The notes beneath the pieces were generated by a model. It did no database searches. It was not told the origin of the DNA and saw only the letters and a program-made list of their open reading frames with translations. A program made the position numbers and the translations under genes. Shown here one piece after another: positions 1 through 10,245 of a stretch of DNA of 64,000 nt; the first letter of the stretch is position 1, and every line of letters begins with the position of its first letter. This stretch comes from Lantana camara. Taxonomy: Eukaryota; Streptophyta; Magnoliopsida; Lamiales; Verbenaceae. The stretch is from assembly GCA_037501455.1 (NCBI GenBank), contig CM074863.1:7746001-7810000 (forward strand), written 5' to 3'.

Positions 1-1108
1 GAGAGCGTGAACGACTTCTCCTATGTGCATGCGCTCGCTCTGCATAGTGCTCGTCGTACCTCTCCAACACCTTTACGAACTCCTTAAGGTGCCCCCCCAG
101 CGATCAGCCTCTGAATCTCACTTTCTAGCTGATGACACTCGCTGGTGTCATGCCCTTTCTGTTTGTGGAAAGCGCAGTATTTTCCCTAGCGCTTCTGAGC
201 CTCGGTTTCTCTCAATTTTGATGGCCTCTTAAACAGCTTCTTGTCCGCCATGGCATAAACTTCCGCAATGGGGCGGTTGAGAGGAATGCGCTCGAACTTC
301 CGAGGGGGTGGAGAGTTTCGTCATGTGGAAACTGGGCTGCGGCGGCGACCCCTGTTAGAATCCGTCCGGTCCTCGGGTACTTTGCTGGGACGAGGGGCGT
401 TCGCCATTTTCTGATCCCTTGCGATGTACATATCCTCAAGAGTAAAGAAAGAGTCCGCAATTTCTCTAATCTCCATCATCGAGCGTGGCTTTTTCTTGGC
501 CACCTCTTCTACAAATTCCTTGCTGACGTAATGCTTCATGTTGATAGCTCCAAACAGAACATGCCTCAAGAAGTCCATAGAGGGCTTTTCTACCAACAAG
601 ATCTCCTTGTTGAATCTTCCCATGAAAGACCGCAAAGTTTCGTTCGGCCCTTGGACCAAACTGTAAAGAGCGGTCGCGGCTGGGGCTGGAGCCTTCAAAG
701 AGTTAAAGTGACTGATGAAAGCGTCAATTAGGTCGTAGTATCCTCGGATTGAGCGCGGAGGAAGCTTTTTGTACCAATCCTGGGCCATTCCCACGAGGGA
801 GGTTACAAATACCTTGGCCCAATAGTTGAGGGGGTGATCATATAAATGCATCAAGTGCACAAAATGGTCCAGATGCTCGACCGGATCTGTGGTTCCGTCA
901 TACCTGTTGACGGACGTGGGGATTTTGCCTTTTCCCACACGAGTCATTAGCACCTCCTCGATGAGGGGAGAATTGCCCGTCGCGATCCGGTAATCCCTGT
1001 CCTCCGGGTCTTCGGGGCTGGCTTCCCTTCGTCGGTGAGAGATGGGGCTTCGTGGTCTGTGAGCATCTCTGGCCCTGGACCTCTTGTTGGGAATAGTGCC
1101 CTGAAAAT
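1..1108 (-). pseudogene. Gypsy (Tat-like) retrotransposon gag, C-terminal part, decayed
   Basis: On the minus strand this reads as the second half of a plant Gypsy gag polyprotein. The open stretch 321-1112 carries the Retrotrans_gag core (motifs YDGTTDPVEHLDHF, AQDWYKKL, and ETLRSFMGRFNKE), which packages element RNA. Below 321 the homology continues in other frames: a zinc-knuckle-like C-x2-H-x4-GH-x4-C motif lies near 100-165, but there are frame changes and an in-frame stop next to it. The sequence runs off the left window edge, so protease and polymerase are not seen. The N-terminal half lies at 3265-4134, separated by the insertion at 1109-3245. The family call is strong; coding ability is lost. 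Confidence 0.8.
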
Positions 1109-3245
1109 TCAATTTGTTGAATTAATTAAACTGAATTTACACAAGTTATGAGTATTTCACATATTAATAATTAATAACGTGTGATGGTATTCTTATATGA
1201 AATGTGTTTCATAGGAAAAGACTTTGAATACCGAAATCACGTGTTATTAAAGTTCTAGTCGGTAAGATAAGAATATGTTCTTATCAAGACTATAACGTGG
1301 TTATATAAGATGATTAGTCTTTCGTCATAGGGAATGGTGATTCCAATTATAACATGTTGATGCTTTTCAATAGGATTGGAAACATCGAACTGGACCACTG
1401 AGATTATTTATTTTATACTGCTATCTAAAATAAATAAAATCTCAGTAAGCATTGTACTCTTAATCCTGATAATATTTCGGCTTTAGGCATGTAGTGTTAG
1501 TTGCTGTAACATACTCGAAGTGAGGTCTCGGTAACGGGTGGCCAAAATACTTTGTATGATTCAGTGACAACATGAAATGTGCTAAAGAGTTATATTGATC
1601 GAGGAATCTGTAGCCTTGCTGGAAGGTAAGAGATATCCTTGAAATAGATTTGCAAAAGTTCGAATTAAGACTTTGGCCAAAGCACTTCGCGTGATAACGT
1701 CACCGAAGTTGTATGTTGAATGTGTTTCACATACAGAGAATTTGAACTTAAGGCGAATCAATAAATTTCAAATTGGAGATGAAAAATAAATGATAGTAGT
1801 TATAATTTATTTTTCATGAATATCTACATGGAGGAGTAAAATGCGAAATTATTCTAGATCGAGAAATTCGTGAATAATTTAATTAATTTTAGAGTGCAAC
1901 AATATTTATTTAGTGGAATTAAATATTGTTAAACGGTAATTAATTATTGTCATGAGATGATAATATATTAATCCGTTTGGAGCTAAAATTAATTAGTCCT
2001 GCAGGTCCCCCTGCAAGCCCCAATCAAAAACCCGAAGAGAAAATAATAAAAGGAGAAAGATAAATGAATTTTCAAAATGTTTGAAGATAGCAAAGGAATT
2101 TATTTTAAGAAAATAAATCAAGTTCCAAAGAGTTGGAAATGCCCGGAATTTTATTTTGGAGAAAATAAAATTTTCATCGAAAAAAAAAAAAAAAAAAAAA
2201 AGAAAAAAAAATCGGTGATGACGTGGCAGCTGACGTGGCATGCCACGCCAGCAAGTGGGCCCAGGTGGCGCTGACTGGGCAGCCGCGTGGCACGCCACGT
2301 GTGCGGCGCGTGGACGGCCCAGATCGCGCCACGTTAGCTTGTTGACCGGGTCAACGGGTCAGGGTATCGGGTCAACGGGTCGGGTTTCGGATAGAGTCGG
2401 ACCGGGTCCGGTTCCGGGTTGGACCAGACCCGGACACGTGGCAGCTCCTGAAGAGGCCACGTCACCAGGAAACCCTAGCTGGCAAGTGATCACACGCTCC
2501 GCCTTGTGGCGGCGCGTGAGGGCGCGTCCGGAGGTGGATTGGCGCGTTCTCGGCGGCGTTGAACTCGTGGCTCTGAGATCTACGACGTGGTCACCTTGGT
2601 TTTCATGTCCAAGTTGTACACGCAAGTGGGATGTGAAATTACCATTTTGCCCTTGCTTTTGAATCCAAAATGACCGAAATACCCTCGGTTTTTCCCCTAT
2701 AAATAGGGGCCTTGGGTCCTGATTTCTCATATAACATTTTGGGAGAGGTTTTGGCTATTCCTTAGCTTTGAAACCATATCCCATTTTCTCCTAGTTAATT
2801 CCGATTTATTTCGGAATTAATTTTAATTAGGTGTTTGTATAAAACGCCTAATTTCGGGAGAATAAACCCTGAAAAGGGTTTCTAGTTTAAAGTTTTATTT
2901 TCTCTAAGTATTTAGAGAAATACTTTCGGAGCCCACACTCCGAGGGTGTCCCTGGGGATATTGCAGGGAAGCTCTGCTGGTCTCACGAGTGGGATAGGAG
3001 CTGGAAAAATGCCGTTAGATAGCCATGTTTGCAGTACGGTAATATTTTACAGTTGTTTTATTTTAAGCATGATAAATTATGTGCTCTTAAGTGTTAATTG
3101 CATGTTAGATATTTATCTGCTTAACTGATTTAAAAATTTATTATCAATTGCATGTATATACTTGAGTAGATCCGGCTAAGTCTTCCGCTTTGTATTAAAA
3201 TGTTTTAGAAATATTTTAATACTTGTATTATAAATAAAAATTTTT
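1109..3245 (+). mobile_element. 2.1-kb insertion splitting the Gypsy gag, probably a solo LTR
   Basis: The two halves of the gag reading frame abut this block, and AAAAT occurs on both sides (1104-1108 and 3246-3250), as expected of a 5-bp target duplication. Removing the block plus one AAAAT keeps the local minus-strand frame in register. The plus strand has a TATA box (TATAAATA, about 2698-2705) about 1.6 kb from the left end, giving an LTR-like U3-R-U5 layout. A run of about 30 A-rich bases lies near 2180-2212. No coding sequence is recognised. The ends are not a clean TG...CA, so the exact boundary and the solo-LTR label are inference. Confidence 0.5.
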
Positions 3246-3264
3246 AAAATGTGGTCCCGGACCG

Positions 3265-4134
3265 CTACTGTTCTGGGCCCGCATCCCAGCACCTCTCGCC
3301 CCCATCACGGGAGACGTGAGTCCGTGCTCGAGAGAGCTGCTCCACCACGTTCTGGAGCCCCCTAATTTGGTCCTGTACTGCTGCAAGTTGAGGGTCACTG
3401 ACATTTCTGCGGTTTGCCCTTTCCGTGACCCTCGATTGGACCTCGTCGTTATCTCCGGCCCCCTTGTTCCGAGGAGCCCTTTCATCTCTTACTGGTGGTG
3501 GATCTTGCTGGACCCTCGGCGGGGCCTCATTTTCTTGATTCGGCGGTGGAGGAGGTTGTTGGGCCCTCAACGCGTTTTGGGCCATCGTCAAGGGGTGCGC
3601 GGGGAGTCCTCCCAGAGGTGGGGCCATTCGAGCGCCAGTGTGCGAAGGGAAATACGCCGCAGTGAAATGCTCCCAAGCATTCTGGACTGCCTGGCCCTCA
3701 CACTGCGCATACAGCGCCTGAAGCTGCTGGGTGGTGATTTGGGGCATTTCCACCCCTTGTATCTCTCTCGGCAATGACATGGGGAGATTTAGAGTCCCCA
3801 CTTGATAAGGTTGGATCATTGGCATCATCCCGGGCATCATTCCGGGTTGTACAAAAGGGTATCCCGGTGGAGGTATGGCCATGGGATACGTACCTGAGTA
3901 AGGGAAGGAAGCGTTGGCGGTGTGAGTTGTAGGCAGAACAACGGAACTGGGTCCTCCCGTGGCGTTCCCTCCTGGCGGGAGAGTTGCAGCCGCCGTAACT
4001 GGATTCTCGCCTCCATTCCCCGCAGCTAGTGGGTTCACGCCTCCGGCGGGAATATTGCTCTCCGCGTTCTCCTCATTGACTGGAGGAGGAGCGTTTTTGT
4101 TTCCCACGGCCCCTGATCTTGTTGCAGTTACCAT
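3265..4134 (-). pseudogene. Gypsy (Tat-like) gag, N-terminal part
   Basis: A 289-codon minus-strand frame starting just inside the primer-binding site. It is Pro/Gly/Asn-rich and poorly conserved at first, then has a short predicted coiled coil (VQDQIRGLQNVVEQLSRA) typical of the segment before the Retrotrans_gag core. The frame stops at 3265. A second frame, open down to 3228, reaches the insertion junction, so a frameshift near 3290 is likely. Position directly downstream of PBS and LTR, and upstream of the gag core at 321-1108, makes the assignment coherent. It is a relic, not a functional gene. Confidence 0.7.
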
Positions 4135-4204
4135 TTTCAGAGTTAGGAGGTGTTATATCTCAACTAGCCTTCAGAGGAAGAATCTGGTTGTGGTAGTGAT
4201 GGAT

Positions 4205-4222
4205 TTCCCACAGACGGCGCCA
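4205..4222 (-). other. Primer-binding site of the Gypsy element
   Basis: On the minus strand the 18-mer TGGCGCCGTCTGTGGGAA lies four bases after the LTR end. A TGGCGCC-type start is the usual 3'-tRNA complement used by plant Tat/Athila-type Gypsy elements. It fixes the element's orientation as minus and marks the LTR boundary at 4227. Confidence 0.75.
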
Positions 4223-4226
4223 AAAA

Positions 4227-4993
4227 TGATGGTGCAGGAATCTGTGTTTCCTAAATGCAACAACACTTTAAGATTTATATGAAAAGGGAAAAGACCATCA
4301 CAGGCTGGGAAGCCTCAGGAACTGGGTTTCCTCTTGAGCGTGGGTTCTTCCAGCTAGGATAACACCGAGAATGCAAAATGTAATGATGATGCAACTGATA
4401 TGAAGCTGGGGAAGATGCGGAGGAAAAGAGATATGAACCCAGAACAATGTATGCAGTATGTATCGTGGAGATGACTTGGGGGAGAAAGCATGTGTTCTCC
4501 CTCATTTATATGTTAGGGGTAAGGATAAATAGGTAAATTGACCATGTGGTCCCGTACCTGTGTTGCCCTAAGACGTGGCAGCCCGTGAGGGCGTGAGAAT
4601 GACGTTTCTGAAAAGGGAGACGGTGTGTCAGGTACAGGGTGCGCACTACCTTTGTGTCAGAGGTTGTTGACGAGGGTCGCATGAGCGGAGGGTCCCGGAT
4701 CCGTTTTATGAGGGTCCAGATCCACCACGGCGGTGGGGGATCATCCTCGAGCCGAAGTGACGCTCGAAGAATGCTCGGACGGGGTCCTCACGGCTCATGG
4801 TCTTTGAGCGCCAAATCCGAGCGACAAGGATATGGCCCTCGTACGGGTGATTTCTTGAGAAAGGTAACCCTGAGGGCATAGGTGTGAGCGCCAAGCCTGC
4901 CGGCTCTGACCTTTTACCAGAGTAGTTAGCCGAGGCCCAATGGCCTGTATTAGTTGGCAAGTGAGTGGGTCGGGTTGGCCCGCGAGCCCATCA
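4227..4993 (-). repeat. 5' LTR of the minus-strand Tat-like Gypsy element
   Basis: Bounded by TGATGG at 4227 and CCATCA ending at 4993. It aligns by eye with the two other LTRs of this family in the window (5796-9893 without its insert, and 51424-52234). All share the blocks around CCGTGTGGTCC, GTTGCCCTAA and ACGTGGCA in the same order. Its inner edge abuts the PBS. The partner LTR is outside the window. Confidence 0.75.
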
Positions 4994-5964
4994 ATACAAG
5001 CGTTATAGTCTTCAAGTCAATCGATGGCGACACGCGGACGGCTCCGATACGTGCGCAATTCTGAGTATCATCACTATTTAAATATAAAGATAATCAAATC
5101 ATTTTGCATTTTTCTCAAACAGAATAAGAAAATACAAATTATTTAATATAATTATTATTAACTTCATTTAATTCAAAAAATTATAAACATTCTAATATAT
5201 AAATTAAAGTTATCTGTAATTATCAACTCATATATTCACCAAATTAAAATAAATTGTTAATGTTTGACGTATTTAATTCATACATCTATATATATTATTA
5301 ATGGAGATATTTAAAATTAATAGCAAAAATAATTCAATGTATTAAATAAATTGAGCATAATTACTAAAGCACGTCAAGTTTATAACTGATAAAAATAAAA
5401 TAAAATAAAATAGTTAATTATTAAAATAAAATTAACTAGAATGAATAAAACGAATTTGATTTTTAAATGTAATGTATGGTCAAATACTTATTTCAAATTC
5501 AAGTTAGATTTTTTTGGTCAAACTCAACTCGACTCGACTCGAAACGCACCCCTATCTATAAGTTTTTATGTAGCCATATTTGATATGTGAAGTTTAAATT
5601 TTTCTAAGTCTTCCTAACAATTTAGAGCATGAAATTTAGTTTAAAAATCGTGGATCTAGCATAAGAACATTACGTACATGAGTTATCTCTGGCTAAAAAA
5701 TTTATAATCTATTTTATTAAAATAAGTATGTGGTCACACATTATATTTAAAAATCAATTTCCTTTTATTCATTCTAGTTGATTTCATTTTAATAGTGATG
5801 GGTCTGATTTTAGATGTCCAAACTCCAACACTTTGAATTTGTTTATGTGGGGAAGCCAAGAATGAAAACTATAGTGAGTATTACCGGAAATCACGGGTTC
5901 AACCTGCTAGGACAAACACCAAGGAAAGAAAGGTCAGCCAGGCTGCGGGAACTGGGGGTGATAC

Positions 5965-8900
5965 TGTAACATCCCGATCGTCCAACTTATAAGGTACGTC
6001 ACTATTTAACCTTTTTATGTGTTTAATTATGTGATTTTATATTTTTCGAGGCCCTATTTTGAACTCTTTTAGAGTTTAGGGGCCCCTTTGTAATTTTCTC
6101 TTTTTAGGGGTTTTCCGATCACTTCTCGTTCGGTCGAGATTTTGACCTCTTTGACCCCTTCAACGCGTTCAGGGCTTCGAAACGAGTCCGTAGACTCTGA
6201 GTTTGCCCCATTCTGACTTCGTTAGCCCGTTCATCCGACCGTTTTCGCGTACGAGGACCCGAGATAAATACCCCGGATCCTCGTTTTGCGTGCCATATTT
6301 CCAGCTTCAGCTTCTCTCTCTCTCCCCGCGATTTCACGCCATTCACACATACCCAAGGTGTGTTTTCACACACAACCCAAACTTGCTCGTGTCACGGCGG
6401 TCGGCGGCGCTCCGGCGACTTTTTCCGACCAAGGTTAGTGTTTTCCAAGGTTTTCCGGCCCCCTGAGTCCATTTCCGGCATCGTTTTCACCGAATTTTGG
6501 CCGTAGGTGGTGGTTCCGGCGATGTGGTGGCGGCAGAAACTTCGGAGCTCAACGGGGGCCTTTTCCGGTCATCTTTTGGCCTCGGGCCCTTCACGAAAGT
6601 TGTTCGGAACGACGAGAACTAATGAACCCCATTTGCTCGACTCCAGATTTTTCCGTTTGGCGGCGGTTCGCGGTAGCTACAGTGGCGACGCACCGGTGGC
6701 GCCACCTCCGAGGATTTTTCCGGCGAGAAAGCTTAGGGCTTTCGTAAAGCTCGTCACGGGTAAGCCGATGCCTCTTTCGGATCTCACTTTGGTTCACCGG
6801 TTTGAAAGTATTTGAAGTTTGAAGATTTTAGGGTTTTCGTATTCTTGGATTTGAAATTGGTGACGATTGGCTTGGAATTTGCAGAAATTGATCGAGGAAT
6901 TGGATTGAGCATGACGAATCCTTGCACGGGTGATTTTTTCGGGATTTTTCCGGCACGTTCCGGTGGTGGCCGAGCGGCGGCCGGCCACTATTCCGGCGGC
7001 TCCGGCAGCGGCGTTCCGGCGGGCTTCGGACAACTCGTTCGCCTCGTTGTGGTGAGTCCAACACCACTTTCCGTTCGTCAATCGGACACTTGGTTTATTT
7101 TCTACGAATTTATTTGTGTATTTGAGAATTATTTGATTAATTGTTCTAATTGTAAATTAATTGTCATACGCTTGAATTGCCGATCGAAATGTTTTCCGTT
7201 ATGTGTGAAATCATTTATGATATGGAATGTGATAAGTATGGACTTTGTAATTTGTAAATTGAACCCCGATTTATTGAATTTATGCTAATTGATTAGATTA
7301 GAGGGGGTGTTTGTGTAATTTTGAAACAGGATGAAATTGTTTGATTTGATTTGTTCAACCTTGCTAAGTGAATCCATTTTGTAACATATGATTTGGGTAT
7401 ATCACGTAGGAATGATATTAACTTGGTATGATTGGGGTTTAATATGTAACCTCGTGAGATTATATAAATTTCGAAGCATGCTATTACGATTTGTTTAGCT
7501 TTGTAATACGTGCAAATTTGTATGAAATATAATATGAGAACTTGAACAATTATGTAACTTAGTTGGAAGTTGCTTATGACCCCGTGGATTTAAATGAATT
7601 CCTAGCATGTTATTACATGATTTATTTGGCATTGTAATACGTGCAAGTTTATGAAATGTTATATAGGAATTTGATTTGATTGTTTTGTAAATGTGTAAGA
7701 TATGAATCGATACGAGATAATGTGATTGCATTTGCCGTGCGTCTCTGTGTGGTTGTCTGTCTGAGTCTGAGCTTTGTGGGCTGTTTTGTGTGTTCAGTGG
7801 ATCAGGTGCACCCGGGGTGGTGACAAGTGAGTCGTGCAGGTTCCGGGGTGGACCTTCTGCTTTGTGTTCGGCTGTGTTTGGTACCAGGTGAGGTTAGGTT
7901 ATAGTTAAACCCTAATGATATGTGCCGATATGTATATGAATATAAGCCCTATGGATACGCCTGATATGATTTACGTTCTAGAATCTGATTATGCTAGGAT
8001 CTGATATGATAGGATTATGATAGGATCTGATATGGTTATGCCTATGCTTTGACTGCTGATATGATATGCCTATGATATGCCTCCGGATATGATTTGCGCT
8101 TGCCTTGGACCTTGTTGTGCCTCTGATTCTGGTATGTTTCCGACTCTGCTTTGTTTGGGGGCCCGGTGATTATGGGTAAGGAGCCTCGGAGAGTCGAGTA
8201 TTACTCCTGTGCATGATCATCGGGATGTGGGTAAGGAGCCTCGGAGCGTCGAGTATTACTCCTGTGCACATTTCCCCTCTGATTTGATGGTTTGACTCTG
8301 CTTTGTTTGGGGCCCGGTGATTATGGGTAAGGAGCCTCGGGGCGTCGAGTATTACTCCTGTGCATGATCATCGGGATGTGGGTAAGGAGCCTCGGAGCGT
8401 CGAGTATTACTCCTGTGCACATTTTCCCCTTTTGTCTGAACGTTTGCTTGGTGTGTTTGTTTTCGTTAAGTTAGTTTGTTAAGAAATTGTTCGGGAAACG
8501 GGAGTGGACTTCTAATTAATAAAATTGGGATTTTTGGCCTTTGGCCTAACTCTTTTACTCTCTTATATCTAGTATCATGTGAGAAATATTTTAGAATGCA
8601 AAAACCACGCCCTGGTTCACGAACTTCCCTTTATGATATGTGCTGTGCTCTGTATATGTATATACGCGTGTGTGTGTAGCCCCTCGCTCAGTCTTTGGAC
8701 TGACCCCTCCCCTTTTATGTTTTTAGTTTGCAGGCTTTGCTTTGGAGTTCGTTGGAGTTCGTGCTAGGCGGCTGTCTGTCGTGTTTGTTGGTCTGTCTGA
8801 GTTTGTTCAGCTCTTTGAATCGATTTATGTTTTGAAATTTTGTATAAGATATATTCTGCTCAGGTTTGCAAGTTTGAATTGGTTTTATGAAATTCGGGAC

Positions 8901-9248
8901 AGGTTAGGACAGGTGCTCGATTTAGTTGAACCCGTTTTGATGTGTAATTATTCGGGACAGAATAGGACAGGTTTGCTGAACTAGTTGAACCCGTATATTT
9001 GATTCTGATGTAGTTACTTCGTTGTATGCTTGGTGTGTATAAGTTTTTGAAAGTTGGCATTTCGTACTATTTCCGCTGTCATGTTTCGTATATTGTCTTT
9101 TGTACAGGGTTAGGTACCGCCTAGCTAGTGGGTGTGTTTTTGTTTGTCACCCGTTCGCTGTGACTTGGTGCGTGTGCGGACTTCCCATTTCGTACACGTG
9201 TCGGGTCATAGTGCGGGGGATGTGGCGCCTCACGTGCGGGGTGTTACA
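5965..9248 (+). mobile_element. 3,284-bp solo LTR nested in the Tat-like LTR
   Basis: It begins TGTAACATCCCG and ends CGGGGTGTTACA, near-perfect inverted ends of the type common in plant Gypsy/chromovirus LTRs. A perfect 5-bp target duplication GATAC lies at 5960-5964 and 9249-9253. Comparison with the empty site in the LTR at 51424-52234 confirms the junction. A TATA-like stretch (GATAAATA at about 6262) suggests plus orientation. There is no gag or pol inside. The block 6390-7040 is GC-rich with repeated TTTTCCGGC motifs and produces several spurious reading frames. The chromovirus label is inference. Confidence 0.8.
8141..8442 (+). repeat. Tandem duplication inside the 3.3-kb solo LTR
   Basis: A unit of about 152 bp starting GACTCTGCTTTGTTTGGGG occurs at about 8141 and again at about 8293. 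Each unit holds two copies of a sub-repeat around GGTAAGGAGCCTCGG ... GAGTATTACTCCTGTGCA. The copies differ at only a few positions. Confidence 0.8.
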
Positions 9249-10245
9249 GATACCCAATTTGACTCTCCAACGCCCAAGCCAGTTGATGAACTGAAGGAGA
9301 TGAGGAAAAATGCAGAGCTTTGGTATCAGAGATTGCTTATAGTGGGAAAAGATGGAGTCTAATTTATAGTTGAGGGTCAGAGACCCTTTGGTAATTATCA
9401 CCGTGTGGTCCTGACCTAGTGTTGCCCTAACACGTGGCATGATGAGGAGAAACATAGGAGGAATCTCCTGCAAAAGCTGATGAAAAGTTGGTGGTAGGCA
9501 ACAGTGGCAGGTGCACGGGTGTGTACTACGTGTCAGAGAGCTGTTTTGGGGTTGCTAACGAGGGTAAGATGCATGCTCGTGTTTATCATGAGCCTTGGAA
9601 GCTCGCAGATCCGAGGGGGACCTGGGCCTGGGCTGTGAGATGAGGGAAGCTTTGTTCCTCTGTCCGTCCGTCCATAGGGGAGTGTACGCTCGGGGATTAA
9701 CTCCTTGAGGAATTGGGATACATTTGGGGAGCGAGGGTGACGCGGGGATTAACTCCTTGAGGAATTGGGATACATTTGGGGAGCGAGGGTGACGCTCGTC
9801 TGAGAGCGGCTTACATGGGGGCCTGATTGCCACGCGTCTCACGACGATGACGCCACGTGTCAAAACGTGGTCAAACGTGTTTCTACTCCATCAAATTGTT
9901 AATTAATTTCTTTGATTTTCTTTTTATCATTTATGAACTAGACGTCCTTTTATAATTATACGTGATTTATGAAATAAGTTTACTTATTTTTGCTATTAAT
10001 TTTGAATATCTCCATTAATTATATGTATACATGCATGAATTGTATAAGTTTCGATTTTAACAATTTATTTTAATTTGTTGAACATAGATAATTGTGGACA
10101 ACTTTAATTTATATACTAGTATTTTTATATTTTTGGTATTCACTCGAGTTAATAACAATTAAACTAAATAATTTCTTATTTCTTATTTCTTTTATGGTTT
10201 GAAAAAAATGCAAGATGATTTGATTGTCTTTATTCTTAAATAGAT

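Larger units (their letters stand above)
5796..9893 (-). mobile_element. Tat-like solo LTR (about 809 bp net), itself interrupted
   Basis: The left piece 5796-5964 starts TGATGG and the right piece 9254-9893 ends CCATCA. Together they match the uninterrupted LTR at 51424-52234 in order and length (about 809 versus 811 bp). No internal element sequence is present, so it is a solo LTR. The flanks AATAG (5791-5795) and AATTG (9894-9898) agree at four of five bases, consistent with an aged target duplication. It lies inside the right arm of the fold-back element. Its right part has a perfect 52-bp tandem duplication at 9691-9742 and 9743-9794. Confidence 0.75.
5074..10245. mobile_element. Fold-back (long inverted repeat) element carrying nested LTR insertions
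   Basis: The segment 5074 to about 5490 is matched in reverse complement by 5720-5795 and then, past the inserted LTR, by 9894-10245. Matching landmarks include AATGGAGATATTTAAAATT at about 5300 against AATTTTGAATATCTCCATT at about 10000, and AATCAAATCATTTTGCAT at about 5093 against the reverse complement at about 10215. The arms are roughly 420 bp with about 230 bp of loop (5490-5720). Arm identity looks like 75-85% by eye. No transposase is seen, so it is a non-autonomous fold-back or MITE-like element. No target duplication was established. Confidence 0.6.

Noticed and set aside
2077..2730. Open frames through the poly-A tract and GC-rich segment
   Set aside because: They lie within the repeat that splits gag; composition-driven, no domain.
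6203..7288. Several plus and minus reading frames (about 60-160 codons) in the GC-rich block
   Set aside because: They lie inside the 3.3-kb solo LTR, overlap in many frames, have no domain, and owe their openness to GC-rich repeats.
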